Shown here: in pieces, positions 1 to 11,612 of the stretch
Layout of the letters: each line of letters opens with the position of its first letter
Position numbering within the stretch: the stretch's first letter is position 1
Source: Polytrichum commune
Lineage: Eukaryota > Streptophyta > Polytrichopsida > Polytrichales > Polytrichaceae
Direction of reading: 5' to 3'
Length of the DNA: 64,000 nucleotides
NCBI GenBank assembly: GCA_950295325.1
Contig: OX485807.1
Location: 35,620,440-35,684,439 of the forward strand
The notes under the pieces: generated by a model
What the model was told of the DNA's origin: nothing
Database searches by the model: none
Seen by the model: the letters and a program-made list of their open reading frames with translations, nothing else
Made by a program: the position numbers and the translations under genes

Positions 1-860
1 TTTCATAATCAAGTGCAGCAATAATATTTAGACTTTGTATATATCCATCTCTCCACTGTCCAGTATCTGTCACGGCAGCTGTAAGCAATGTGGCAAATGC
101 GCTTCCTGACCTCACGAAGCATGGCCCAATCCTGACAATTTGTATCACACGATCCTAAAATACCAATTCATAAATGGTGTTTCCGAGTCTTTGCTTGCCT
201 TGTTATAAACATCTTCAGCCCCTAGCTAGGTCTTGCTTCGTGGGTGGGGCTGATGATGCCTAGGCACACTAGGCGAGATGTTCGAATTGTCAAACAAAAT
301 CAGTTTGATTTTGGGTTTAGGGTCATCTCCCAATACCACCGGGACCACAAGACACTCAACACACAAGCTAATCGCGGGGTAGTATCTCGGAGGGCTTACG
401 GAAGGAGTTATTAATTCAAGTTATACCGAGCCGAACCTAACAACAATGTTGTCATTGATGGGATGATCATATAGGCCACTTTTGGCACCATTCTGTCAAC
501 ATCTTGGGCTGTGATAGTGTGAAGAGTGGTGGGTCGACATTTCTTTACGAACATAATCCCCAACAATTTCACGGTTGGAACCGGATGGAAAGTTTGGTGT
601 GATCAGGGGCATGAGCCGGTGGCTCAACAACGTGCCGTCCCTCTGCAATGACTTTGCACCGGTTACTGTTCATTGTTTCAACAAATATGAGAACGGGTGA
701 CACATGGGAAGTGGGGGGCTATTGTTATCGACTAGGGAGCGGCATACCTCCCTTGGTTAATGTTACGGAGAGGCCTACAACAACAACAACAACAACAATG
801 CATATTTGTCTGCCACATAACATTGCTAAGCTATACTTGGCACTTACCTAGATAGAAGAA
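1..860. other. Intergenic, no gene seen
   Basis: I see no convincing coding segment here. Positions about 490-620 share a diverged stretch with about 48460-48610 (both contain a run like TTTGGTGTGATC followed by GGGGCATGAGC), so part of it is a dispersed repeat. A short ACA/CAA microsatellite lies at about 777-798. Confidence 0.5.
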
Positions 861-868
861 TAATTCGA

Positions 869-1846
869 CCAAGGGTTGGGAGTAAACATGCCGTGACTAT
901 AAAAAAATGACAGCTTCATTTTTCTAGTTCCATAGCAAGGTCCCCATGAAACATGACATCTCTTTTATAGACAATGGGTCAAAGGAGCACGAGGCTTAGT
1001 AATGTCATGCATATTGAGCACCGGGTTTGCAACAAGGAGAGTGACTGATATTTTTTATTAATTAATTAATTTTGGCTTAAATGTGATGCATGTAGACGGA
1101 AACAATTGTGCTTGTGATTGCATCCATGAGTGACTAGCTAGGTAGGTCATTAATCTCAAGCAAGAAGTGATGAGTTATAGGAAACCTTTGCATATTTCCG
1201 GCCAAGGGTTAGGAATAAACATGCCGTGACTATCAAAAAATGACAGCTTCATTTTTTAGTTCCATAGCAAGGTCCCCGTGAAACATGGCATCTCATTTAT
1301 AAACAATGGATTGAAGGAACATGAGGCTTAATAATGTCATGCATATTGAGCACTCGGTTTGCAACCAAGTGAGTGACCGATATTATTTATTTATTTAGGC
1401 CTAAATGTGATGCATGTAGATGGAAACAACGGTGCATGTGATTGCATCCATGAGTGACTAGCTAGGTAGGTCATTAATCTCAAGCAAGAAGTGGTGTACC
1501 GTAGGAAACTTCTGCATATTTCCGGCCAAGGGTTGGGAGTAAACATGGTGTGACTATCAAACTATGACAACTTCATTTTTTAGTTCCATAACAAGGTCCC
1601 CATGAAACATGGCATCTCTTTTATAGACAATGGATTAAAAGAGCATGAAGCTTAGTAATATCGTACATATTGAGCACTGGGGTTGCAACCAAGTGAGTGA
1701 CCGATTACTTATTTAGGCTCAAATGTGATGCATGTAGACGGAAACAACTGTGCATATGATTGCATCCATGAGTGACTAGCTAGCTGGGTAGTTCATTAAT
1801 CTCAAGCAAGAAGTGGTGAACCATAGGAAACTTCTGCATATTTCCG
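869..1846. repeat. Tandem repeat, three copies of about 325 bp
   Basis: Three consecutive diverged copies begin with CCAAGGGTT(G/A)GGA at about 869, 1202 and 1526 (spacing 333 and 324). Each contains a block about keeping cool landmarks: AACATGCCGTGACTAT, then TTTTTAGTTCCATA, then GATGCATGTAGA, and each ends in GCATATTTCCGG. The third copy ends near 1846, inside the last exon of the MORN gene on the minus strand. A more diverged single copy lies at about 10200-10430. I recognise no transposon family in it. Confidence 0.85.
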
Positions 1847-4800
1847 GGTGCAAACTGCGGGGTCCGATCTCCTTGTAGTCCGATCATAGTGTGGTGGGAG
1901 CGAGCGTGTCCACGCAAGCCTAATGCACTCTTTCTCCAAGTGCTGTGAATTGGGGACCATCACAAAAGGCAGCGTGGGCTTCTCTGGGTCAGCATTCCGG
2001 CTGTATGAGCCTGCCTGTGCAATGTCATTACGCCACAAGCCTTCATACTGCGACTGCCTATCCTTAAAGTGAAAAACGCCCATTCCTTCCTTGGCGTCAT
2101 TCTTGAATTGTCCTTGGTAAACGTTGCCGTTCACTGTGGTCACACAAAATCATTTGACAAACGGCACCCATTAGAGTACACCCACGCTGCCATTTATGAC
2201 CAGTGTCCCTGCCACACTGGACACTTTTAAATTATATCTACGACTTAAACTTACAGTCCTTCAGTGTCCACAGTTCCCAAGCTTCAGAAGTGTGTGTCTG
2301 ACCACTTGTTACTGCTTGTAGGGCATCTTCTTGGGCTCTTTTATGTTTATGGACTTTTTACAGCACAGGCCGGCTGCTGCATGAGCCCAGGAAGAAAAAA
2401 CATTCTCCTTTTGAAATCTCAACAGTTGATGCATAAAATCATGAACATTCAATGACACCGTACTCGTGTTTGCCCATCAGGCTTCCGTGAATCAGCTCCC
2501 CCAACTTACTTACTTACCCCCTTATTTAATTCAGAACTGGCACAGTTTTGGGTTTTTCCTCTTTATTTAGTGGAAGAGTAGACGACGCTTTGGTTTCATG
2601 CAAGGACCACTAGAATTGGAGGTTTCTTGAAAACATAGCATTCTAGTTCCTGCATCACCATTGAATTTTTGAGTACTGCCTACACGTCTTTGTGTTGTTG
2701 CACAACAATATGTGTGATCATGTGAGAGGTTTGGAACAATTTCCTCCAAGTGAATCAACCCAAAAAACAAAATCCTCTTTATCTATTCACCTATTCTACC
2801 CCACCTTTGTTCATCATGTGTAGTTTTTTAAAATTTTAAAATTTTAAAATTTTAAAATTTAATAATAAATTTTTTTAGTGGGTGGAGAAATAAGCAAAAG
2901 GAACAGGGAGATGCGTTTTTTTTAGCCACGTATCATCCAACTTTATTTCTGCCCAGTGCCCTTATATAATGGGCTAATGGGCAAGTACCATATAAGCTAT
3001 AGACCTTCAAGTGCAGACAATAACTTTACATGCAGGCATATATATATGCCCGACTCTGTTCTCAGTATTTGACACCGCTTGCTGGTGGACCGACTAAAGC
3101 TTAAACCGACAACAAAACCTTCATACCCTGACATTTCCACCCGAAGTCATGGAGCTTGCTCCCCACTTTTGGGCTAATCTCGGAATACGAAAACTGACTA
3201 AGGATCCAGGATCACATGAGAAGAGCGAAAAAAGCAGCACAAACTACAACACTGATATGGGTAATTTTTTAGGTTGCCTCTTCACCCATGCAAATCGGGT
3301 TGGGTCAAAATCAGATCACAAAAACTTACATAACATATATTGTTCATTCATTCGTATAGGAACTGCAGTAAAGAACAGAAGAATTACTGTGTTTAGTTGC
3401 TGTGGTAAGAATTACTCAAAATAGTATGGAACGCCGATAAATTAGCGTGGGGCAACCAAATCGCACATACCAATGTAACACTAGATAGTCCTATCAGTGT
3501 GGGCCACGGCGTTTCTCTAGAACCCACATTATTTCTCAAGTCACGTCAAATCTCTAGTTTTAAACTAGTGTGAGCCGTGTTAGGTGTTTATTTCAGGAAG
3601 TTGATGTGGGTGACTACTTGATTTTATGCTATTTTTTTTCCTTGAATTGGTACTCAAAGTGTTGGTTGGGAGCCTCCAAGAAGACTTAGGGGAAGACCCA
3701 AGGCAAGGCATTGCACCCCTATATTCATTTGAGTGGGTATATGACAAGGCTTGCAATTAAGAATGGACACTTAAGAAAACACATGTGACAATGAGATTGG
3801 GCTACGTGCTCACAATTTAGACACCATTCCATGTCCAATGATCAACACAATTGGGAGGGGAGACTCTCCACAGTCTTTCAAAGAGAAAGAGAATCTTCAC
3901 TGTTGACTTGATCTTATTAGCTTTCGCATGTCAAACTCCGATTTTGAAACTTGAAATGACAATTTGCATGGTTCACTATTGCTAGTTCTAATAATCAATT
4001 CCCGAGCCTGTTATTATACGGCCATAAATGTCTCTGGAGTTGCAAGTGCTCACAAATTGGGCGCCTATTCCTTGTGATAAGGGTGATTAATAAGGGGGTG
4101 AGGGATGTGAAATTCTTACCCATGAATAGGCTGCCCAATCCTTCCCGTTTCCCATCCACCCATTGCCCTTGATACACATGATACTTCTCTTCTTTTGACG
4201 TCCAGTCCCTGTATGTTTGGTGACCCATCCCATGCCGCCTTCCCTTCTCAAACTCGCCATCGTACATCTCTCCTCCAAATCCATATAGTAGCCCCTTGCC
4301 CTGCATTTAGAACTTGCATATGAGTTTTAAACCTCCTTTTTCCTTCAACCTTAACCCCTAAACACGTTTTGAGCAATTTTATACTTATTGTGTAGTCGCT
4401 CTCTCTATATATATACTAGATGATATGTAACCTTCATCAAACTTTTTCCAAGTCACTTTGTGTGGGTGTCAAGAAGCATAACCTTCCAAGATAGCAAGTT
4501 ATCTCTCTCTCTTTACCAAATAGTCACCTCACAATCTTAGATCATGTTCTACAATTTCAAAATAGACTATGAAAGAAGAGGCCCAAATCGAGTTCCACAA
4601 GTGTTAAGGGGTTAACCCCTAAACACTTATTGAGCCTGATTTGGGTCTCTCATACATATAATATTTTGAAATTGTATAACGTGAATATAGATTGTGATGT
4701 GAATATTTGGTAGAGAGAGAGAGATAGCTTGCTATCTTGGAAGGTTATGCTTCTTGACACCCATACAAAGTGACTTGGAAAGAGTTTGATGAAGGTTACA

Positions 4801-7033
4801 TATCATCTAGTATATATAGAGAGAGAGCGACTACACAATAAGTATAAAATTGCTCAAAACGTGTTTAGGGGTTGACCTACTGCGCAAAAACTCACAAAAC
4901 AAATGTTGGAAGAAATTGAGACGGAAATCCTGTTGTCTGGAATCTGAATAGGAGGATGTTGCAATCTAGTCTAGAATGCGGGGTTCAGCTTCTTGTGAAG
5001 AAGTTACGAGTGACAACCACAAGGGATATGAAAAGGTTACATAGCACCTAGTATAGAGCGAACATACACAATAAGCATAAAATTTCTAAAAGTGGTCATG
5101 GGGTGAATCTACTGTGCAAAAACAGATGTTGAAAAATTGAGCCGCGAATCCTGTTGTCTGGAATCTGGATATATATATATAGGAGGATGTCGCGATCTAG
5201 CCTGGAATGCCAGTGTGAACTGAGTCTTGTGAATGATCAAGCTACGAGTGAAAATCACAAGGGATAGATATATAATTAAGAGCCCCGTGTGTACTCACAT
5301 GATAGTAATTGGCCTTCCAGCTACCACGATATCTGCGCACATAGTACTGTCCCTGAATGACCCAGAAGGTACCGTGGCCTTCCCTTTTCCCCGCCTTCCA
5401 TTGTCCCTCATATCTGGTCTGACTCTTGTACACATGCATGCCCCTGCCTGGAACACCCATTACTCTGCATTATTGAAGGTCTGACACAGGAACATTTCAA
5501 ACGTTGAAAATTTGACACCGCAGCTGCAGACAGGGCTTTTGAATTCTGAGGTTTCAACAACAGTGTCCGGGAGGCTTTCGGGCATGATCGGTCGAGATCC
5601 TAGCTAGTTTTTCCAAGACCAACTGGTGACATGTTGACATCTTTTGGATTTTCTTTATTAGATCGGGGAATTTTCTGCAAATTACTCACTCTAAATGGAT
5701 CGGTAAATTTCCTGAAGTCTTGAGTTTGAACTGGTCATTTCTCAAACTCAGCCGGGTCATCTGTAACTAGCGGTCGGCTCTCCTCGTTCATTGTGCAAGA
5801 AATCAGAGTGCGGAAAACATAGATTTTCTTAAGTGTGTGTAATGGGTGCTCTCCCTAAAGAGTATGAACATCTTGGAGATGATACAGTTGGTGAGATTCT
5901 TTTTGCTAAGGTCTTAACCTCTGAACGCTTTTAGCATGTCCATACCAGTTGTGTAATATTTTCTCTCTATGCTGGATGATATGAAAATCTTCATCAAATT
6001 CTTTACAAGTCACTTTGTGTGGATGTCAACAAGTGTAACCTTGTAGCCCACAAGCTATCTCTATCCACCAAAAAGTCATAACACGATGTATTTTCATGAT
6101 TTATAGTTTCGAAATACTGAATGTATGAGAGGCCCAAATCGGCCTCAAATGCATCTAGGGCTTAAAGTTGAATCTTGGTAGATGGGAGAAGGCTTTTGTG
6201 TCCAAAGATAGAGTACAATTATAGAGCTGTCCTTAAATTCAACTGGAGTTTTGGTCAAGAGTTGGGTGTTTTGCGTGCAATACTTTCCATGTTCGGTAAG
6301 TTTTTGATGCATGCTTGGAGTCGGTGTGGGGGTTTGAAAAAAGAACATTCCATATAGGTTCATTGAGGTCCAAACTCAATGTAGCATGTTGTTGGACATG
6401 GAAAGTGTTGTATGCAAAAACAACCAACTCTCAACCAAAACTTCAGTTGGATCAAAGGACAACTAATGAGGTGTGGAATAATGAGAGCTTGCCACTTGAC
6501 TATACTTGGCATTCATGTATGTAAACCAAGGACCTTGATACTTTGGAAGTTCATTCTTGAAGCTACAACAAACAGAGAACGTCCTTAGGAAGACATGATG
6601 GTTAAGCATGCTATGAATGAAATGGGAATTCAATTGACAATGACTACATCATCTTCTTGATGAAGGTACCTCCCTTCACAGACAGTAATGATCCAAATTA
6701 CACCAAATGTAACAAGCTGTTTTGAAAGCACATATATAGTTGATCAGTGTAATTCAGTGTCAGATTTTTTTGACACTAAATTGGTTGGTGGTTGTGATCA
6801 TGCATAAATGTGCTAATGAATGAGTGAGTTTGAGATGATGATTACAAACCATCTCGCAAATTGTTGTGCCATTCTCCACAGTATCTGTCTCCAGAAATCC
6901 AGTAGACAGCTGACCTATACCCTTCCTTGTTGGCAAGGCGATCCAAATAGTGGCTGTGAGGCTCTTTCTCAGCTTCCTCCTTGGCATTGTTGCCATCTTC
7001 TTCGCTGGTGCTTAAAACTGGGCTAGGCTCCAT
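1802..7033 (-). CDS. MORN-repeat protein, MORN3-like (4 exons, 281 aa)
   Basis: Coding exons on the minus strand are 6850-7033, 5299-5447, 4120-4300 and 1802-2133. All introns are GT-AG, phases agree (1, 0, 1) and the total is 846 nt, stop included. The protein has a short acidic N-terminus (residues 1-40) and about seven MORN units of the YxGxWxxxxxxGxG type: YCGEWHNNLRDGRG (from 51), YEGQWKAGKREGHG (73), YRGSWKANYYHGKG, YDGEFEKGRRHGMG, YQGQWVDGKREGLG, YQGQFKNDAKEGMG and YEGLWRNDIAQAG. Order, spacing and the degenerate last unit followed by a Pro-rich tail resemble animal MORN3, a sperm/flagellum-associated protein; that assignment is from memory of the family. MORN units commonly form membrane- or scaffold-binding beta hairpins. 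The ATG at 7033 was chosen because the match starts just after it. The frame stays open upstream to a possible acceptor at about 7087, so a 5' coding extension, for example a 36-nt exon at 7528-7563, is possible. The last ~16 residues come from a tandem repeat. Confidence 0.85.
2821..2870. repeat. AAAATTTT-type low-complexity run
   Basis: Four to five successive TTTTAAAAT units lie at about 2829-2862 inside intron 3 of the MORN gene. No other feature is visible in this intron apart from AT-rich sequence. Confidence 0.8.
4351..4880. repeat. Foldback element in MORN intron 2 (about 525 bp)
   Basis: Two long inverted arms of about 235-260 bp each lie at about 4351-4590 and 4612-4880. The left arm starts TTAACCCCTAAACACGTTTT and the right arm ends with its near-perfect complement. 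Both arms carry a short CT/GA-rich block next to TATATA, and the complementary halves of ATGATATGTAACCTTCATCAA. Partial relatives occur at about 5025-5115 and 5890-6145 (direct, more diverged). It is probably a non-autonomous foldback/MITE family; transcribed with the gene it would form a long hairpin in the intron. Confidence 0.85.
5890..6145. repeat. Diverged arm of the intronic foldback family
   Basis: This stretch in intron 1 of the MORN gene matches the left arm of the foldback at 4351-4880. Shared landmarks include GATGATATG, CTTCATCAAA, AAGTCACTTTGTGTGG(A/G)TGTCAA, CAAGCTATCTCT and GAGGCCCAAATCG. It looks like a single older arm without its partner. Confidence 0.7.
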
Positions 7034-9490
7034 TTTCTTGTGCTTGTCAACACCACATCCTAGAACTGGGTGCTTAAACAGAACCTGGGGATAAGATGGG
7101 CAAAAATGTGCTTAGACTGGTTCAGGTTTCCATTTTTTTTGTGGTCTTACACAGAGGAACAGTTTTCAAAGGCACAAATTTAGTGCAATAACAGAGCACT
7201 CATGTTTGAAACTTTATGGCAATTTATAGTCATCCGTTCTAAGTGAGATCGATGAGATCAGATAGGCATACTGCAGCTCCCTGCATTTTTACAGTTTGAG
7301 CTTTCCGAGCTGTTTAACTTGAAGGTTGAATCATGTCAACATACATGGTTTTCATTGGGAAGTATAAATCCTTTATGAAGAACATCGACATCCCTAAGTT
7401 CGGTCCAGGCTCTGAAGTCTTGGAAGCGGTGAAAAGTTCTTAGCCATTCAAAGACTTATCTCTGACACTTTGGACATCTTGCAAGAAGTACTAAAGATAA
7501 TCATGCTCTCTGAATTTGGTATGTTACCTTGAAGTAGGCATTGTCTTGCACTGGAGGTGCTTGCTGAAAGATCTGACTTCACAATGATTACTGTTGCCGA
7601 AACAAAACCAAAGACGCAGAATGTGCATACAGCTTTTAGGTTAGGGTTGTCTGATATGCATCGTGCAATATGAAATGCGATTACTTGACAATGATAGCAT
7701 ATCTTAGCCCAAAGAATAAATGCCTTTTGTAACAAACCTGAACCGAAATCACTCTGAAGACTACTTTACAGATTCTTCACCAAAATTGTGGACTTGGGAC
7801 GCCGAGATTCATAATAAGTTCCTGATCAATTTTCCCTCCCATACATGAATGTTTACTAGTCGAGTTTGAGAACGTTGGGTCCCTCCCCTGCCTCCAATTC
7901 CTGAAAGTTTTGGATTCCAACATCATCTTTGAAGGCTTTTCTTTCTATTGCAATCTCCATTAGCTTTCTCAGGTTGTCATTCTTTTCTGACAGATCCAGA
8001 ACTGTCAGAAACCAGATCCAGAACCAGGAATGGAGGCCATACGAATGTGGCTTTCGAAGCTACATTGAATTGGATTGTGGATCTTGGTTTCTTCTCAGTA
8101 ACAATGCCTTGAACATGCTGAAAGGTCGCCTTTCTGGGAGCAGAATCATAACTCCTGAATCAAGAAAATATCATAAGAAACTGCAAGTTGGTCACAATGC
8201 AACGTAGAATTCACCTTTTTTTTTGCTTTTTTGCTTCTTTTTTTTTTCAGCAAGTGTGTCATGCCAAGCATGCATGGGGTTGTAAGGGGAGGGCGTGTCC
8301 TTTGGGGCACCAAAAGATCTATTTCCAACTCACAAGAACTTGATTGGTATACCAAGTCACTCCAACCCTAATTAACTTATCCCTAAAACTGCGTCTATGT
8401 TAGTGACAGAACGTAGTGACACAAAATTAATGGCAACCTTATACTTACAACTATTGACCAGCCTCTGCCTCTGGGAATGCCTCAACTCCTTTCGGATCCC
8501 CAATATTGAATTTCCACTCAAGAGTAAGTATGTGCTTGCAAGATTTTGTGTTGCACACGAGAAGATTTTCACTTGGAAACTGATTGTCTCAATTCTTCTG
8601 TATAATTACTGGTAACAACTAGAGCCATTTCGGCGAGTTGTCTTGCCTATGCCCTCTTACAAGAATGAACAGTGGGTGATGATGTATTAATGATTTCGCG
8701 GATGGTGCACAAAAATTTGTAGAGATATCTTTGGAGTTTGCTAAGATGTCAGATTCACCAGTCTATGGAGGTTATCTGAATCGCCTACAAGAACTCAAGC
8801 TGATAGGCGACCTGAACCTTTACCCTTATTTGCAATGTGGAAGGTCACGTGTGTTTAGGGTACAGTTTCTTGGAGCACCCAGATTCACTTCAATGCAATG
8901 GCCAGCATAACAGTTCCTTCACATGCACACATAAAGCATAACGTAGCAACATAAAATCCGTCCGGGAAATTCCAGTAGAAAGAATTACAGGATGCCGAGG
9001 CTTCGAGATGCCACGATTCCAATCGGCCGCAAACTGTATCAGAATATGTTGAAATTTGGGAACGCCTCTATCATTGTAAGTCGACCGACTCCTGTCCATC
9101 AGGTTTAATTTTGCCGAGCTCAGGTTTATGTCGGCTTTTATATATCATGAAGGCAATTGACCTCTGTCACCGCAATTGATGATGCCGATCTGGAAACTTG
9201 AGATACTGATAAAAACATGTTGTGAGCTATGATGCAGTTTTTTGGCCTGATAACTGTGTTGATGTCTTTGGAGATTAATCCCACTCCTGCATTCAGCCCA
9301 GGCTGGTACGCTATCAACTACTTTTCCAGAATTGTTCTTTGAAATGACTTTGTGATCCATTTTTTGAAGTGCCCAAAGTCATGATCATTGTGATGATGGA
9401 TAAGAGGTCGCCCACCTCACGTACAGAATTGCTCTTATGTTCAGTTTTTTTTGTTTTTTCAACTCTCTCTGATATAAAGCCCACCCTCAA
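7034..9490. other. Unresolved region between genes
   Basis: No gene could be assembled. On the minus strand a short coding-like segment ending at about 7848 reads LSEKNDNLRKLMEIAIERK; it is helical and charged, and follows a possible acceptor near 8000. A second segment at about 8460-8540 ends in a good donor (GTT|GTAAGT). Their phases do not join into one frame in my reading, so they may be decayed exons or chance. A TATATAGAG motif at about 9491 could be the core promoter of the gene that follows on the plus strand. Confidence 0.35.
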
Positions 9491-9521
9491 ATATATAGAG
9501 CGTCGTAGCCTGCGGGCGAAG

Positions 9522-11612
9522 ATGCTCTGCATTCATGCTTACTCAGTCAGGTGCCAGAGTCTATATATATCTGATGCATGAGAGTTTTGAACAAGAGAAA
9601 AGAACAGTAACATCATCTTGTTGAAACTTAATGCACCAGGTTGTTGATACTTCTGGGAGGATCGATGATGCTAGCAGGACTGACAGGGTTTGGAGGCACA
9701 ACCCTGCCGTGTTGCTACATGGGTCATGTTATCATGATGTTCATTTCCATTCTTGGATGTGGGGTTTTTGCTCTCGTAATATTTGGGCAGGTCTATATTC
9801 TTCCTCTTCTTGTAGTGCTTCAAAGCTTGCCTTGTTCAATGAACTGAAATAAAATTGATTTAAAGCCCAGGAAGCCAAAAACTTATGGGACTACAAGTAC
9901 GCAAGGTCGAGTCAAAAAACTAACGGAGTGCTGTGGACTGAGACAAACAACTATCAATTCCCGATGATTAAGTTGGTAGAAAGACTTGAGCCTACCCACT
10001 AGTGCTATTTTTGAAATAGGGAATCAAACCTCTCTGTAATGGAGTTGCAAAGGTTGCCTCGTTTTCAACTACATTGTACTAGGATTAATTGGGATAGTTG
10101 GTCACCAGCTAGTCTCAATGGTGAGTCTTTGCATTGAGGTGCAGTGGGTAACAATGAATTGGATTGCATTGGAATGTGGATAATAATCCTGCAAGTATTA
10201 GCTAGGAGCGTCATGAACATTGCTAAGCTCCACCTGCCACTTACCCTAGGCAAGAAAACATTTTGGCCAAAGGCTGGGATAAACATGCTGTGGTTCCAAA
10301 AAAACAGTGGCTTCAGTCTCAGTGCCACAGCAAAGTCCCCAAGGAACATGGCATCTCCTAATTTGTTTAGAGTGGATGAGGGAGCACGAGGCTTAGTAAT
10401 GTTATGTGCTTCATGTGCTTGTGGGGAATATATTTTCACTGAATATTTGGACACTGGGTGTCGCAGAGGGCTAAGGTGGTGGCCAGTTTCAAGAGCACAA
10501 GATGGCCAGAAGCTACAGTAAGATGCTTCACACCACTGTAATGACGGCAATTTGTAAACAATTGGTATTTGAGAATATGTGTGTTCTCAATCAGTAGGCA
10601 CCAATTCAATGTTCAGTAGCACAATACTTTTGCAATGAGTTTATCCATCAATTAAACTTAGCTCATGGCAGATGTGTGCATTCTGTATGTCAGGTGGACC
10701 ATTACCTGTCAAGTGTTTGCTGGCTGTACCTCTTTATGTGCATATTTGAGGTTGGCCCTGTTCTTGCACTACCTACTCATCTCAGTATGTGGATTCCACC
10801 AACATCATTAAATTCAGGTCACATGTGTATCGAAAGATTTTCATATGCAAAGTTTCATCTACTATCAATGTATGTGCAATTTAATATGTTATTGACATTT
10901 TCAGATTCTGCTTCTACTGTTTGTGCATGAATGTTTTCTTGGTGCCCACACAGGTGTGTGCATTGATAGCACGTTGCATTTTTCAGTGGTTGCCAGCTGA
11001 ACGATTTGAGGTTTGAGCAATTGAAAGACTCCCCAAAGTGTGCTTTGGTGTATATATATGTATGTTCTTTTCGTCAAGTAGTACATGTAGTTTGCTACAG
11101 TTCTGTGCAAACTACAGTTTTCTGAAAGGCTGTATTGCACCACATTTTATACAGACTGTTGAACAAACTCGGGATGCTCGGAATGTGTCAATGGGAAAAA
11201 TGCGTCGTGATCTGTAAGTGCAATGAGCCTATAAAGTTGATGATCCGTTTATGATCTCTTTGATGCATTTGGACACTTTTGGAAGGGAACATTCTCCTGA
11301 CTTGCTAGAATCTTGTTTTATGATGGAACTGTCCAGTGGAGAACAGAGTGACAAGGTTGATAGAACAACAGCTGATACTATGAACGACAAGGTGAAGGAC
11401 AAGTATGCCAAGTAAGTTTCATCTAAGACTTTTACAAAACAAGACTTCTGTCGGAATATGATGACTTATTGTAAAACTATATAACTTGTTGTAAAACTGT
11501 GATTTGTTGTAAATCTATGGCTTATTCACAAAACTATGACTTAAAGTGCCTAAGCACCTGTGTGCGCTAAATGTGCAGGTGGAGTCATGAGTCATGGGGA
11601 GATCCTCACTAG
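9522..11612 (+). CDS. Possible tetraspanin-like membrane protein (7 exons, tentative)
   Basis: Phase-compatible exons on the plus strand are 9522-9550, 9640-9790, 10694-10750, 10905-10955, 11155-11213, 11286-11411 and 11579-11612 (507 nt, 168 residues plus stop). The predicted N-terminal half has three hydrophobic segments. The first is LLILLGGSMMLAGLTGFGG, the second is VIMMFISILGCGVFALVIFG, and the third is built across exons 3 and 4 (CWLYLFMCIFE joined to ILLLLFVHEC). The Gly-rich second helix, short loop and a third helix containing Glu is the TM2-loop-TM3 pattern of tetraspanins. The C-terminal half is hydrophilic; no CCG motif and no fourth helix were found, so either the 3' exons are wrong or the gene is truncated. 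Exon 4 needs a weak donor. TATATAGAG lies about 30 bp upstream of the ATG. Every exon is short, so the whole model rests on splice-phase agreement. Confidence 0.33.
10200..10430. repeat. Diverged copy of the 325-bp tandem-repeat unit
   Basis: This stretch inside the long second intron of the tentative membrane-protein gene shares ordered landmarks with the repeat at 869-1846: CATTGCTAAGCT, CACTTACC(C)TAG, GGGA(T/G)(A/T)AAACATGC, then CATGGCATCTC and GGAGCACGAGGCTTAGTAATG. It shows the unit is dispersed as well as tandem. Confidence 0.75.

Noticed and set aside
648-851. Plus-strand 67-codon open frame with a poly-Thr run
   Set aside because: The Thr run is an ACA/CAA microsatellite; no splice or homology support.
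10065-10521. Overlapping open frames of 161 (minus) and 125 (plus) codons
   Set aside because: They coincide with the diverged copy of the 325-bp repeat and have no domain or splice support.
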